The notes: generated from the letters alone by a model not told the origin. A stretch of 64,000 nt of DNA from Actinocorallia sp. API 0066 (GCF_020991275.1 NZ_JAJLQY010000009.1:62001-126000); one strand, 5' to 3'. Numbered from the stretch's first letter, positions 54,025 to 62,027 are shown. A program made the numbers and translations.

Positions 54025-54675
54025 TCACGGAAGAGGCAGCACCACCCGGATCGTCGTGCCGTCGTCCGGCCGGGACCGGATGGTCAGCCGCCCCCTGAGG
54101 AGTTCGGCGCGCTCCGTCATGCCGTGCAGCCCCCACGAGTCCGGGGGGACGTGGCGGGGATCGAACCCTTGTCCGTCGTCCACGACGATGAGCCTTACGC
54201 GATCGCGTTCGTATTCGAGGAGGAGCGCGGCCGAGAGGGCGCCCGCGTGACGCAGGACGTTGGCGACCGCCTCCTGGGCGATCCGGTACAGCGCCGTCTG
54301 CAGGTGGTCGGGGAGGGGGGCCTCCAGCTCGCCGGAGACGGTCACCGTGACGTCCAGGGAAGGCTCGCGGGCGCTGGCCTCCCGCGCGAGCCCGGCCAAG
54401 GCGGCGGGCAGCCCCAGATCGTCGAGGACGGGCGGACGCAGGCCCCCGATCGCGGCGCGCGTCTCGGCGAACGCCAGGTCGGCGAGTCCACGCGCGATCT
54501 CGATCTGCCGCCGCGCCTCCGAGGGGGTGTAGGGCAGGGCGCGGAGGGCCGCCGACAGATGGAAGCCGACACTGGCCAGGCGCTGCGCTATCCCGTCATG
54601 GATCTCCCGGGCCAGGCGGGCGCGCTCGGCCTCCTGGGCCTCGATGGCGCGTTCGGCGAACTCCTCGGCCGTCAC
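54025..54675 (-). CDS. Soluble sensor histidine kinase without sensor domain
   Basis: A 216-residue NarX-type kinase. It has a HisKA_3 domain with phosphoacceptor His26 in RARLAREIHDGIAQRLASVG and a HATPase_c domain (N box EAVANVLRHAGALSAAL; G boxes VVDDGQGFDP and WGLHGMTERAELLRGRL). There is no transmembrane segment or recognisable N-terminal sensor, so it probably receives its input from a partner. GTG 54675 overlaps the response regulator stop as GTGA; the frame stays open further upstream but inside the regulator gene. It may tune RuBisCO and phosphoribulokinase genes around it. Confidence 0.85.
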   Translation of the reverse strand: MTAEEFAERAIEAQEAERARLAREIHDGIAQRLASVGFHLSAALRALPYTPSEARRQIEIARGLADLAFAETRAAIGGLRPPVLDDLGLPAALAGLAREASAREPSLDVTVTVSGELEAPLPDHLQTALYRIAQEAVANVLRHAGALSAALLLEYERDRVRLIVVDDGQGFDPRHVPPDSWGLHGMTERAELLRGRLTIRSRPDDGTTIRVVLPLP

Positions 54676-55328
54676 CGGAACAGGCCCTCGCGAAGGGCGA
54701 TCGCTATCGCGGCCGACCTGTCGGCCACCTCCAGCTTCCGGTACAGGGTGCGCAGATGGCTCTTGACCGTCTCCTCCGACAGGTGAAGGCGGCCCGCGAT
54801 AGCACGATTGGACAGGCCGCCCACAAGGAGCGACAGCACCTCGCTCTCCCGTTGGGTGAGCCCTCGATTGGCGCCCGGCCAGAACTCGCCACGGTTGAGC
54901 CGAGCCACGCTCGCCGCCATACGTCCCGCGAGCGTCGGGTCCACCACGGTCTCCCCGCTTGCGACCTCCTCCAGGCGACGGACCAGCTCCACCCCGTCCA
55001 CCCGTTTCAGGAGGTAGCCCGCCGCCCCCGCGCGCAGCGCCTCGAACACGTACTGCTCGTCGTCGTACACCGAAAGGAACACGACGCGGGAGGCGGGCGC
55101 CGTCGACGTCAGCGCCCTGCACAGGTCCAGGCCGCTGTGCGCGCCCAGCCTGACGTCGAGGAGCACGACGTCGGGGCGCAGCGTGGTGACGAGCCGGGTC
55201 GCCGCGTCGGGGTCGGCCGCCTGGCCGATCACCCGGACCCGGCCGCTGAACCCGGACAGCATCGCCTGGAGTCCGGCGAGGATCATCGCATGGTCGTCAA
55301 CGAGCACGACACGTACTGGGGCGGCCAT
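54672..55328 (-). CDS. NarL-family response regulator next to phosphoribulokinase
   Basis: A 218-residue regulator. Receiver residues are Asp11 and Asp12 (VVLVDDHA), phosphoacceptor Asp58 (VVLLDVRLGAHSG) and the conserved Lys in GYLLKRVDG. The LuxR helix-turn-helix spans about 152-212 (LTQRESEVLSLLVGGLSNRA, then HLSEETVKSHLRTLYRKLEV). It is divergent from phosphoribulokinase with about 140 bp between, and overlaps the kinase gene behind it. Its location between the RuBisCO and phosphoribulokinase genes suggests a second level of Calvin-cycle control. Confidence 0.9.
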   Translation of the reverse strand: MAAPVRVVLVDDHAMILAGLQAMLSGFSGRVRVIGQAADPDAATRLVTTLRPDVVLLDVRLGAHSGLDLCRALTSTAPASRVVFLSVYDDEQYVFEALRAGAAGYLLKRVDGVELVRRLEEVASGETVVDPTLAGRMAASVARLNRGEFWPGANRGLTQRESEVLSLLVGGLSNRAIAGRLHLSEETVKSHLRTLYRKLEVADRSAAIAIALREGLFR

Positions 55329-55469
55329 CCCCGCAACATAACAAGCTTCATTACCGGCCAGTAGTGAGCGGGGGTGGCCCCTTCACCCCCCGGTTCCCTC
55401 CCGAGGGTGTAGGTGCCCTCTCACGGCCGCCCTACCCTTCGCGGTGAGGCCAGACGTCGAGGAGGATGT

Positions 55470-56417
55470 ATGCCCCACCGCATCGTGCACATGCTGCGCG
55501 CCCGCGGCGCTGGACGCCGCCCGGTGATGCTCGCGATCGCCGGTGACAGCGCCGCCGGGAAGACCACCCTGACCAGGGGGCTCGTGGAGTGCCTCGGCGA
55601 GGACAGGATGACCGCCGTCTGCGTCGACGACTACCACCGCTACGACCGGGAGGAGCGCAGGAACAAGCCGTTCACGGCGCTGCACCCCGACTGCAACCAC
55701 ATCGAGATCATGGAGCAGCACCTCCAGCTGCTCGCCATGGGCGAACCGATCCTCAAGCCCGTCTACGACCACGGCACCGGACGGCTCGTGCGGCCGGAAC
55801 TGGTCGAGCCGAAGGACTTCGTCATCGTCGAAGGGCTGCTGCCCCTCTACAGCAAGATGGCTCGCGCCTGCTTCGACATCACCGTCTACCTCGACCCGCC
55901 TGAGGAACAGCGCTTCGCGTGGAAGGTACAGCGCGACACAACCAAGCGCGGATACACGCCCGACCAGGTGGCCGAGGAGATGCGCCGCCGGGAGGTGGAG
56001 AGCGCCGCGTTCATCCGCCCCCAGCGCCGCAACGCCGACATCGTGGTCAGGTTCGGGCCCATCGCCGGCCGTCCGGAGGCCCCGGGCGCGCCGCTACCGG
56101 CCGAACTGCTCCTGCGCCCCACCATCGACCACCCGCCCCTCACCGACGTCGTCGCCGACGCCGACGCGCTGCACCTCAAGCTGCTGCGCGACACCGACGG
56201 CAGGCCCGTCGACTCCCTGCACGTCCACGGCGACGTCCCGCACGCCGAGGCCGAGATCGTCAAGAAGGCGATCTGGGAGCGCCTGGAGGTGGACGTCCCC
56301 CTCCCGGACCGCCTGGGCACCCTCGCCGACGGGACCGTGAGCGACCCCGTCGCCATCACCCAACTCCTGCTGCTCTACCACCTCATCAACGCCGACCGAC
56401 TCCGGCCGCGGACGTGA
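55470..56417 (+). CDS. prk: Phosphoribulokinase
   Basis: A 315-residue P-loop kinase that makes ribulose 1,5-bisphosphate for RuBisCO. The P-loop is IAGDSAAGKTTLTRGL near residue 20; the catalytic region VCVDDYHRYDREERR, the ADP/Ru5P segment KPVYDHGTGRLVRPE, the Walker B-like VIVEGLLPLYS and WKVQRDTTKRGYT agree with the plant/cyanobacterial-type family rather than uridine kinase. ATG 55470 follows GAGGAGG. A hairpin follows the stop. With RuBisCO and CbbX nearby it gives the two reactions diagnostic of a Calvin cycle. Confidence 0.93.
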   Translation: MPHRIVHMLRARGAGRRPVMLAIAGDSAAGKTTLTRGLVECLGEDRMTAVCVDDYHRYDREERRNKPFTALHPDCNHIEIMEQHLQLLAMGEPILKPVYDHGTGRLVRPELVEPKDFVIVEGLLPLYSKMARACFDITVYLDPPEEQRFAWKVQRDTTKRGYTPDQVAEEMRRREVESAAFIRPQRRNADIVVRFGPIAGRPEAPGAPLPAELLLRPTIDHPPLTDVVADADALHLKLLRDTDGRPVDSLHVHGDVPHAEAEIVKKAIWERLEVDVPLPDRLGTLADGTVSDPVAITQLLLLYHLINADRLRPRT

Positions 56418-56423
56418 ACATCC

Positions 56424-56443
56424 GGCCCCGCGCGCGCGGGGCC
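56424..56443 (+). terminator. Hairpin after prk
   Basis: A 20-base perfect palindrome, stem of 8 bp plus a four-base loop, seven bases after the prk stop. It separates prk from the PAC2 gene. Confidence 0.6.
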
Positions 56444-56533
56444 ATCCCAGAGGGTGGATTTATCCGGCGGGATGAAAAGCTCCCTGCACTATGTTGGTGC
56501 TAGACAGGCCCCGACATCAGGCGATTATGGGAG

Positions 56534-57442
56534 GTGGGTCCGCTGCGCCCCGAAGATCTGTACCGGCTGGACGCGGAACTGCCCGAGCTGGACGGCCCGG
56601 TGCTGCTGCACTCGCTGGACGGCTTCATGGACGCCGGATCCGCGGGACGGCTCGTGCGCGACCACATCCTGGAGACGCTCGAACACCGGGTGATCGCCAC
56701 GTTCGACCTGGACGAGCTGATCGACTACCGGGCGCGCCGCCCCATGATGACGTTCGACGGCGACCACTGGGAAAGCTACGACAAGCCCGTCCTCGAGCTC
56801 TACCTCGTGCACGACAGCGTCGGCCAGAGGTTCCTGCTGCTGGCCGGGCCCGAGCCCGACCGCGCCTGGGACACCTTCGTGGCCGCCGTCCAGTCACTGG
56901 TGGAGAAGCTGGGCGTGCGGCTGTCGTTGACGGTGCACGGGATCCCCATGGGGGTGCCGCACACCCGCCCGATCGGGCTCACGGCGCACGGCACCCGTCC
57001 CGAACTGCTCACCTGGCCGAAGTCACCCTTCGGCCGGGTGCAGGTGCCCGCCAGCGCGGCGGCCCTCCTGGAACTGCGGCTCGGGCAGGCGGGGCACGAC
57101 GCCATGGGGTTCGCCATCCACGTGCCGCACTACCTCGCCCAGTCGTCCTATCCGGGGGCGGCCGTGACGGCCCTGGAGACGCTGGTGAACGCCACCGGCC
57201 TCGCCATCCCCGGCGAGGGGCTGCGGGAGGCGGCCGCCGAGACCGACCGGGAGATCGCCTCGCAGGTCGAGGGCTCGGACGAGGTCAAGAAGGTCGTGCA
57301 GGCGCTGGAGCAGCAGTACGACGCCTTCTCGGGCTCGCTGGACCGTGAGTCCCTCCTCGCGGAGGAGACCCCGATGCCCACGGCCGACGAACTCGCCGCC
57401 CAGTTCGAGCGCTTCCTCGCCGAACAGGACGGCGACTCCTGA
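56534..57442 (+). CDS. PAC2 family protein (proteasome assembly chaperone-like)
   Basis: A 302-residue actinobacterial PAC2 protein. Its fold resembles proteasome assembly chaperone 2, but it is not tied to proteasome genes here. Typical segments are LLHSLDGFMDAGSAGRLVRD, RFLLLAGPEPDRAWDTFV, LTVHGIPMGVPHTRPIGLTA and GFAIHVPHYLAQSSYPGAAV. The start is GTG 56534. Upstream TAGACA, 16 bases and GATTAT would place transcription at the start codon, and the GGGAGG there overlaps the codon, so a leaderless mRNA is plausible. Confidence 0.9.
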   Translation: MGPLRPEDLYRLDAELPELDGPVLLHSLDGFMDAGSAGRLVRDHILETLEHRVIATFDLDELIDYRARRPMMTFDGDHWESYDKPVLELYLVHDSVGQRFLLLAGPEPDRAWDTFVAAVQSLVEKLGVRLSLTVHGIPMGVPHTRPIGLTAHGTRPELLTWPKSPFGRVQVPASAAALLELRLGQAGHDAMGFAIHVPHYLAQSSYPGAAVTALETLVNATGLAIPGEGLREAAAETDREIASQVEGSDEVKKVVQALEQQYDAFSGSLDRESLLAEETPMPTADELAAQFERFLAEQDGDS

Positions 57443-57451
57443 TCCACACGT

Positions 57452-57486
57452 GAAGGCCGGGCCCCCGCTCTGGGGGCCCGGCCTTC
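57452..57486. terminator. 15-bp perfect hairpin after the PAC2 gene
   Basis: Arms at 57452-57466 and 57472-57486 pair perfectly over 15 bp with a five-base loop, nine bases after the PAC2 stop and in front of a convergent gene end. Confidence 0.85.
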
Positions 57487-57610
57487 GTGTTCCCGCGCGC
57501 TCGCCCGGCCGCTGTGTCGGCGTCGCCGATCGGGCCGTGGTGACGGCCGGTCGGGTCTCCGGCGTCCCGGCCTTCGGAGCCCGACGGCGCGCGCCTCTCG
57601 GACCGTGCCG

Positions 57611-58072
57611 TCAGTCGCCGCCGCCCCCGCCGCCGGAGTCCGAGGACCCGCCGCCCGAGTCGGACGAACTTCCGGAGTCGAACGAACCGCCCGAGTCGGA
57701 CGAGCCGCCGAAGCCCCAGCCCCCGTCATGCCCGCGGCCGCCGTCGTAGCCGCGGCCGCCGTCGTGGCCGAAGCCCGCGGGCGCGTCCCAGCCGTGTCCG
57801 TGGTGTCCCCGGTGTCCGCCGTGTCCCTGGTGCGGGTGGCCCGACACGCCCGCGTCCGCGAAGAACGCGTCGAACGGCCTGCCGTCCGAGCCGAACGGCC
57901 CGCCCCTGCCGGGACCGTGCCCCCCGCCGCCGTACCCGGCGCGGCCGCCCGAGGGCACCGCCCCGTACATGGCGCGCCGCGACTTCCGCATCAGATGCGT
58001 CACCACCAGCGCCACCACGATGATCTCCACCGGGATCAGCGCCACCAGGACAACCAGCACTACCGTATTCAC
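57611..58072 (-). CDS. Single-pass membrane protein with Gly/His/Ser/Asp-rich tail
   Basis: A 153-residue protein: one N-terminal hydrophobic helix (VVLVVLVALIPVEIIVVALV), basic residues (MRKSRRAMYG) and then about 110 residues of low-complexity sequence. This has a His-rich stretch (SGHPHQGHGGHRGHHGHGW) and Gly-Tyr-Asp repeats (GYDGGRGHDGGWGFGGSS), ending in SGGGSSDSGGGGGGD. The tail is presumably outside or disordered; His runs could bind metal. The bias in the reverse frame produces an apparent plus-strand ORF, which I reject. Function unknown. Confidence 0.65.
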   Translation of the reverse strand: MNTVVLVVLVALIPVEIIVVALVVTHLMRKSRRAMYGAVPSGGRAGYGGGGHGPGRGGPFGSDGRPFDAFFADAGVSGHPHQGHGGHRGHHGHGWDAPAGFGHDGGRGYDGGRGHDGGWGFGGSSDSGGSFDSGSSSDSGGGSSDSGGGGGGD

Positions 58073-58447
58073 CGAACCGCCTCCGCTCAGGGGGTCATAC
58101 GTGTGATGTGACGCCGCCGCGCCACCCCGGGTTCGGCCGTTCCTGCGCTTTTCCTCCGCCGGGGGCGTGGTGTCGCCCCGGTCGCCAGGGGCTCGGGGTC
58201 GTCTCGGCGCACGTCGGGATATGCATCCATTTGGTGCCGAGTGGCACGCGGAGAATCGCAGGAATTCAGGTTATCGGCAGTTCTTGCGAAGCTTGTCCAA
58301 GTTGCCTTATTGGCGGTATTTGATGGAATTCAAAAAGATGAGATTCGCCCCTGGCAAATTTCGCCAAGCTCTGGTTATAGTTGCGGCGGATCGTGATGGT
58401 GATTTCCACCGTGGGTCAAGCGGTGGTCAGGAAAAGGGGTGGTGTTC
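58073..58447. other. 375-bp gene-free region with AT-rich core
   Basis: Upstream of the EF-hand gene and divergent from the Gly-rich protein. The part from about 58251 to 58390 is conspicuously poorer in GC than the rest of the window, with runs such as caaaaagatg, a repeated GAATTC (58263 and 58326) and several ttat/ttga tracts. No credible ORF was found. It holds the promoter below. Confidence 0.75.
58352..58381 (+). promoter_or_regulatory. Putative promoter of the EF-hand operon
   Basis: TGGCAA (58352-58357), 18 bases, then TATAGT (58376-58381), a good -10. It lies about 66 bases before ATG 58448 at the edge of the AT-rich core. Confidence 0.5.
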
Positions 58448-58978
58448 ATGGAGCAGGCGGCCATCGAGCGGGTAAGGCTCATCTTCGGCCTGTTCGACGC
58501 GGACGGCAGCGGCAGCCTCGAACCCGAGGACTTCGATCTCATGGCGACGCGGGTGGCGGCCGCCGCCCCGGAGTCCAGCGAGGCCGCACGGGCGGCCATG
58601 CTGGCCGCCTTCCGGAGGTACTGGACGACGCTCGCGGCCGAGCTCGACGTCAACCGCGACGGCCGGATCACGTTCGAGGAGTTCAGCGCCCTCGTGCTGT
58701 CGCCGGAGCGCTTCAGCGCCGCGCTCGCCGACTTCGCGGAGTCCCTCGCCGCGCTGGGCGACCCGGACAGCGACGGCCTCGTCGAGCGGGAGGGGTTCGT
58801 CGCCCTCATGACGGCCATCGGCTTCGCGCGGCCGAACATCGACGCGCTGTTCGACGCGTTCCAGCCGTCGGCCGCCGACAGGATCGCGGCACCGGTCTGG
58901 GTCGCCGGAATCAAGGACTACTACAGCCCGGACAAGGCGGGAATAGCGGGCGATCACCTGGTCGTGGCGCCGGGTTGA
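58448..58978 (+). CDS. EF-hand calcium-binding protein (calerythrin-like)
   Basis: A 176-residue soluble protein with three clear EF loops: residues 17-28 (DADGSGSLEPED), 67-78 (DVNRDGRITFEE) and 105-116 (DPDSDGLVEREG), plus a degenerate fourth near LFDAFQPSAADR. The layout matches bacterial calerythrin-type sarcoplasmic calcium-binding proteins. It ends with DKAGIAGDHLVVAPG. ATG 58448 has AGGGG eight bases upstream; two in-frame GTG codons lie just before it. It is first in a likely operon with three enzymes, which raises calcium control or scaffolding as a possibility. Confidence 0.88.
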   Translation: MEQAAIERVRLIFGLFDADGSGSLEPEDFDLMATRVAAAAPESSEAARAAMLAAFRRYWTTLAAELDVNRDGRITFEEFSALVLSPERFSAALADFAESLAALGDPDSDGLVEREGFVALMTAIGFARPNIDALFDAFQPSAADRIAAPVWVAGIKDYYSPDKAGIAGDHLVVAPG

Positions 58979-59035
58979 AGCCCTTCCCTTAACGGCTCGG
59001 CCCCGCACGAGCAGGTCTTCGACAAAGGAGCACAG

Positions 59036-60103
59036 GTGGAGCCAGCCATAGGACTCGCCGTCGGCCGGGGAACGGGCCCCGAACTCGCGGCGGCCTTCGA
59101 ACGGGTACTGACGGAAATCACCGGCATCTACTCGACCGGCGTCCAGATCGTCAGGTCGGAAAGGACCTACCACTCGTACAACTCGCTGAACACCGGCGTC
59201 GGGATCGAGCGGATCCGCGAGATCACCCGCGACGACGCCGACCACTACCGGGAGTTCTGCCGCGCCCGCGCCGCCCTCGGCACCACGGCCGTCTTCCGCA
59301 CCGCGATCAACGCCCAGTCGCTCTACCTCGTGCGGCAGGCCCTCCAGGCGGTGAAAGTGGACGTCATCTCCGGCCGGGGCGTGTCGCTGCTGCTGGTCCG
59401 CGACGCGGCACAGGGGTTCTACACCGGGGAGAACCTCCACGTCCCGGACGCGCTCGTCCGCACGATGACGTTCAGCCGGCAGATCACCGAGAAGGTCATC
59501 GCCTTCGCGGTGGAACGCGCCCGCCGGGAGTGGCCGGACGGCATCGACGAGATCCTCATGGCCTACAAGTTCCACCTGCTCGACGGCGCGCTGGACGCGT
59601 GGGTCGCCGAGAGCGCGGAACGGCACGGCGTCGCCATCGCCCTGTGCCAGCCGGACACGGTGAACCGGAACCTGATCGAACGCGGGCCACGGCCGCGCAC
59701 CGTCGTCATCGCGGGCAACGAATGGGCCGACATCATGCACGTCATGCTGCTCGACCGGTTCGGCTCCGAGCGCCAGGAGAACCGCTGCACCGAGAACGTC
59801 TACCTGCATCCCGACGTCGCCGGGCTCGCCGAGTACCAGACGGTGCACGGCTCGGCCGACGACCTGGAGGGCAGGGACACGGTCAACCCGGTCGCGACCA
59901 TCCGCGCCGCGGCGATGATCGCCGAACGGCACGCGGGCTGCGCGGGCGCCGTCCAAATGGTGGAGCGGGGCCTCGGCGCGCTGGGGCGGCACGGTATCGG
60001 CACGCCGGATCTCGGCGGGCGGCACTCGACCACGGCGGTCGTCGACGCGCTGATCGACGCCCTGGAGCCGGAGGACGCACCGGTCCTGGCGGGGGAGCCC
60101 TGA
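59036..60103 (+). CDS. Isocitrate/isopropylmalate dehydrogenase-family protein, divergent
   Basis: A 355-residue beta-decarboxylating dehydrogenase homologue. The N-terminal GLAVGRGTGPELAAAF replaces the usual GDGIGPE. The metal-binding part has YKFHLLDGALDAWVAE and GNEWADIMHVMLLD, and the cofactor loop is TVHGSADDLEGRDTVNPVAT (usual HGSAPDIAG). Family members oxidise a 2-hydroxy acid at C2 and decarboxylate C3. The substrate here is unknown; the unusual N-terminus and context suggest a specialised pathway rather than the TCA cycle or leucine synthesis. GTG 59036 has AAAGGAG upstream. Confidence 0.85.
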   Translation: MEPAIGLAVGRGTGPELAAAFERVLTEITGIYSTGVQIVRSERTYHSYNSLNTGVGIERIREITRDDADHYREFCRARAALGTTAVFRTAINAQSLYLVRQALQAVKVDVISGRGVSLLLVRDAAQGFYTGENLHVPDALVRTMTFSRQITEKVIAFAVERARREWPDGIDEILMAYKFHLLDGALDAWVAESAERHGVAIALCQPDTVNRNLIERGPRPRTVVIAGNEWADIMHVMLLDRFGSERQENRCTENVYLHPDVAGLAEYQTVHGSADDLEGRDTVNPVATIRAAAMIAERHAGCAGAVQMVERGLGALGRHGIGTPDLGGRHSTTAVVDALIDALEPEDAPVLAGEP

Positions 60104-60107
60104 AGCG

Positions 60108-60764
60108 GTGGAGACCATGGCGCTCGTTGTCATCGACCTGCAGAACGACTTCTGTGCGGGGCCGACCGCCGCGGCCCGGTACCCCGGATCCCCGGAGCGG
60201 CTGCGGCGGGTCGTCGCCAACACCGCCCGCGCGGTGGCGGGGGCCAGGGCCCGCGGCGTCGAGGTGGTCTTCGTCCGGTTCACCGGCGACCCCGAGCACC
60301 AGGGGGCGAGCTGGCGGCAGCGGGACCACCTGCTGGGCAAACGGCCCAAGTGCCGGGAGGGCTCGTGGGGAGCCGAGTTCTGCGAGGTCGTGCCGCTGCC
60401 GGGGGAGGCGGTCTTCACCAAACGGGCGTGCTTCGACGCCTTCCTCAGCCCGGGGTTCGCCGAACACCTCGCCCGTACCGGTGCCGCACGGCTGGTGTTC
60501 GCCGGCCTCTTCACCGACGTCTGCGTCGACTCCACCGCCCGTACCGCCTTCCAGAGAGGCTTCCACATCACCGTCCTGACCGACTGCACCGCCGCCCTGC
60601 ACCTCGCGGACGCCGACATCCTGCGCTTGATGACCACCGTCTACGGGGCCCGCACCACAACCCACGACAACCCCGACCACTGGGCGCCCACGGCCCCGTC
60701 CACCGAGTCGGGCCACGGTGCGCCGCCCACGGCTGTGCCGTTCCGCCCGGGGGAGGGGAGATGA
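60108..60764 (+). CDS. Isochorismatase-family cysteine hydrolase
   Basis: A 218-residue enzyme of the isochorismatase superfamily. The catalytic triad is Asp10 (LVVIDLQNDF), the Lys in VFTKRACFDAF and the Cys in LFTDVCVDSTARTAF. Members hydrolyse isochorismate, nicotinamide or other amides and carbamates. It starts four bases after the dehydrogenase gene stop (GTG 60108; ATG 60117 is an alternative with GGTGGAG upstream). Its stop overlaps the methyltransferase ATG. Substrate unknown; the context suggests a biosynthetic intermediate. Confidence 0.87.
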   Translation: METMALVVIDLQNDFCAGPTAAARYPGSPERLRRVVANTARAVAGARARGVEVVFVRFTGDPEHQGASWRQRDHLLGKRPKCREGSWGAEFCEVVPLPGEAVFTKRACFDAFLSPGFAEHLARTGAARLVFAGLFTDVCVDSTARTAFQRGFHITVLTDCTAALHLADADILRLMTTVYGARTTTHDNPDHWAPTAPSTESGHGAPPTAVPFRPGEGR

Positions 60765-61648
60765 CGACAGCGGAGTCAGGCGCCGGGGTCGAGGAAGGCG
60801 TCGGCCTGACGGCGCTCATGGTCGCGGCGGCGCGGGCCATCGAGACCCACCGCGCCGACTCCCTCGCCGGCGACCCCTACGCCGAGCACTTCGTCCGCGC
60901 CGCGGCGGCGTCCGCGGCCTGGCCGACCCGTCCCGCGGACGTGCCGGACGGCGACGAGAACCCCCTGTGGGGCAGGCTGGGCCGCTATTTCGGCCTGCGC
61001 ACCAGGGTCTTCGACGACTTCCTCCTCCGCTCCGCCCGATCGGGGGTCCGGCAGGTCGTGCTGCTCGGCGCGGGCCTGGACACCCGGGCCCTGCGGCTCG
61101 ACTGGCCGCCCGGCCAGACGGTCTACGAACTGGATCGGGAAGGCGTCCTGGCGTTCAAACACGAGGTGCTCGACCACGTCGCCGCCACCCCGAGGGCCGC
61201 CCGCCGTCCGGTCCCGGTGGATCTGTGCGACGACTGGTCCGGGCCGCTGCTCAGCGCGGGTTTCGATCCGTCCCTGCCCACCGCCTGGCTCGCCGAAGGA
61301 CTGCTGCTGTACCTCCCACCCGAAGCCGAACGCCGCCTGATCGACACCGTCGCTGACCTGAGCGCCCCCGGCAGCACCTTCGCCTACGAGGTCAAACAAG
61401 GCATGGAGTCCCCACAGATCCGCGCCCACCCGATCTACACCGCCACCCACCACCAGACCGGCATCGACCTCCTGGCCCTCTTCAACACCTCCCCCCGCCC
61501 CGACCCCGCCACCACCCTCACCACCCGAGGCTGGTCCACCACCCACACCACCCCTTTCACCTTCACCCACCACCACGGCCGAGGCCCCACCCCCCACCCC
61601 CACGACCCCCTCTCCACCAACCACTGGATCTTCACCACCACCCCCTAA
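60761..61648 (+). CDS. SAM-dependent methyltransferase (TIGR00027/LCMT-like)
   Basis: A 295-residue class I methyltransferase of the leucine carboxyl methyltransferase-like type common in actinobacteria. The SAM site is VVLLGAGLDTRALRLDWP near residue 100, with YELDREGVLAFK binding the ribose hydroxyls. The N-terminal GVGLTALMVAAARAIETHRA is characteristic. The C-terminal 60 residues become Thr/His/Pro-rich. It probably O-methylates a carboxyl group. ATG 60761 follows GGGAGGGGAG. Last gene of the four-gene operon, followed by hairpin repeats. Confidence 0.85.
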   Translation: MTTAESGAGVEEGVGLTALMVAAARAIETHRADSLAGDPYAEHFVRAAAASAAWPTRPADVPDGDENPLWGRLGRYFGLRTRVFDDFLLRSARSGVRQVVLLGAGLDTRALRLDWPPGQTVYELDREGVLAFKHEVLDHVAATPRAARRPVPVDLCDDWSGPLLSAGFDPSLPTAWLAEGLLLYLPPEAERRLIDTVADLSAPGSTFAYEVKQGMESPQIRAHPIYTATHHQTGIDLLALFNTSPRPDPATTLTTRGWSTTHTTPFTFTHHHGRGPTPHPHDPLSTNHWIFTTTP

Positions 61649-61710
61649 CAGACTGCATGCCGCCGCAAACACCACCCACAACGCACCGAAAGGAAAAATC
61701 CGGAGGCCGC

Positions 61711-61936
61711 CGGGTCCGGATCACACGGGTGGGGCGGAGCCCCACACCGGGGGGTGCGGGGGGCGCCCCCGCACGATAGGGCGGGCCAAGCCGAAGGCGC
61801 CCGGAAGGGAGAACGCGGAAGGGCGACGGGTCCGGATCACACGGGTGGGGCGAAGCCCCACATCGGGGAGTGCGGGGGGTCGTCCCCCCGCCCGATAGGA
61901 CGGGCAGGGGCGAAGGTGTCCCGAAGGGGCGACGAG
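61711..61936. repeat. Two tandem copies of a double-hairpin unit
   Basis: Copy A starts at 61711 and copy B at 61827 (period 116 bp), both with cgggtccggatcacacgggt. Each has a GTGGGGC/GCCCCAC stem with a triloop (61729-61745; 61845-61861) and a G-rich second stem (61754-61774, 9 bp; 61872-61891, 8 bp). They lie between the methyltransferase stop and the 3' end of tRNA-Val and could act as terminators for both. Confidence 0.85.
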
Positions 61937-61951
61937 CAGGCGACGCTGGTT

Positions 61952-62027
61952 TGGTGGGGCTGGCCGGACTCGAACCGACGACCTACGAGGTGTAAGCTCG
62001 CCGCGCTACCAACTGCGCCACAGCCCC
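61952..62027 (-). tRNA. tRNA-Val (anticodon UAC)
   Basis: A 76-nt cloverleaf on the minus strand. Acceptor GGGGCTG pairs with CAGCCCC, discriminator A and encoded CCA. D arm GCGC/GCGC around AGTTGGTA; anticodon stem GCGAG/CTCGT with loop CTTACAC, so anticodon TAC, reading valine GTA and GTG codons; T arm with GGTTCGAGTCC. The 3' end faces the hairpin repeats and the 58-61 kb operon. Confidence 0.95.

Noticed and set aside
57605-58111. Plus-strand Val/Arg-rich ORF opposite the Gly-rich protein
   Set aside because: Mirror of a low-complexity coding sequence; the minus frame has a proper membrane helix and start.
58427-60637. 736-codon minus-strand open frame across the EF-hand operon
   Set aside because: The plus-strand genes show clear EF loops and catalytic motifs; the minus frame has none.
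58448-61648. Polyketide or non-ribosomal peptide cluster
   Set aside because: No ketosynthase, adenylation or carrier domain in or near the operon; the only KAS genes belong to FAS II at 40-43 kb.
61711-61936. CRISPR array
   Set aside because: Only two units of 116 bp with internal hairpins and no spacers; no cas genes in the window.
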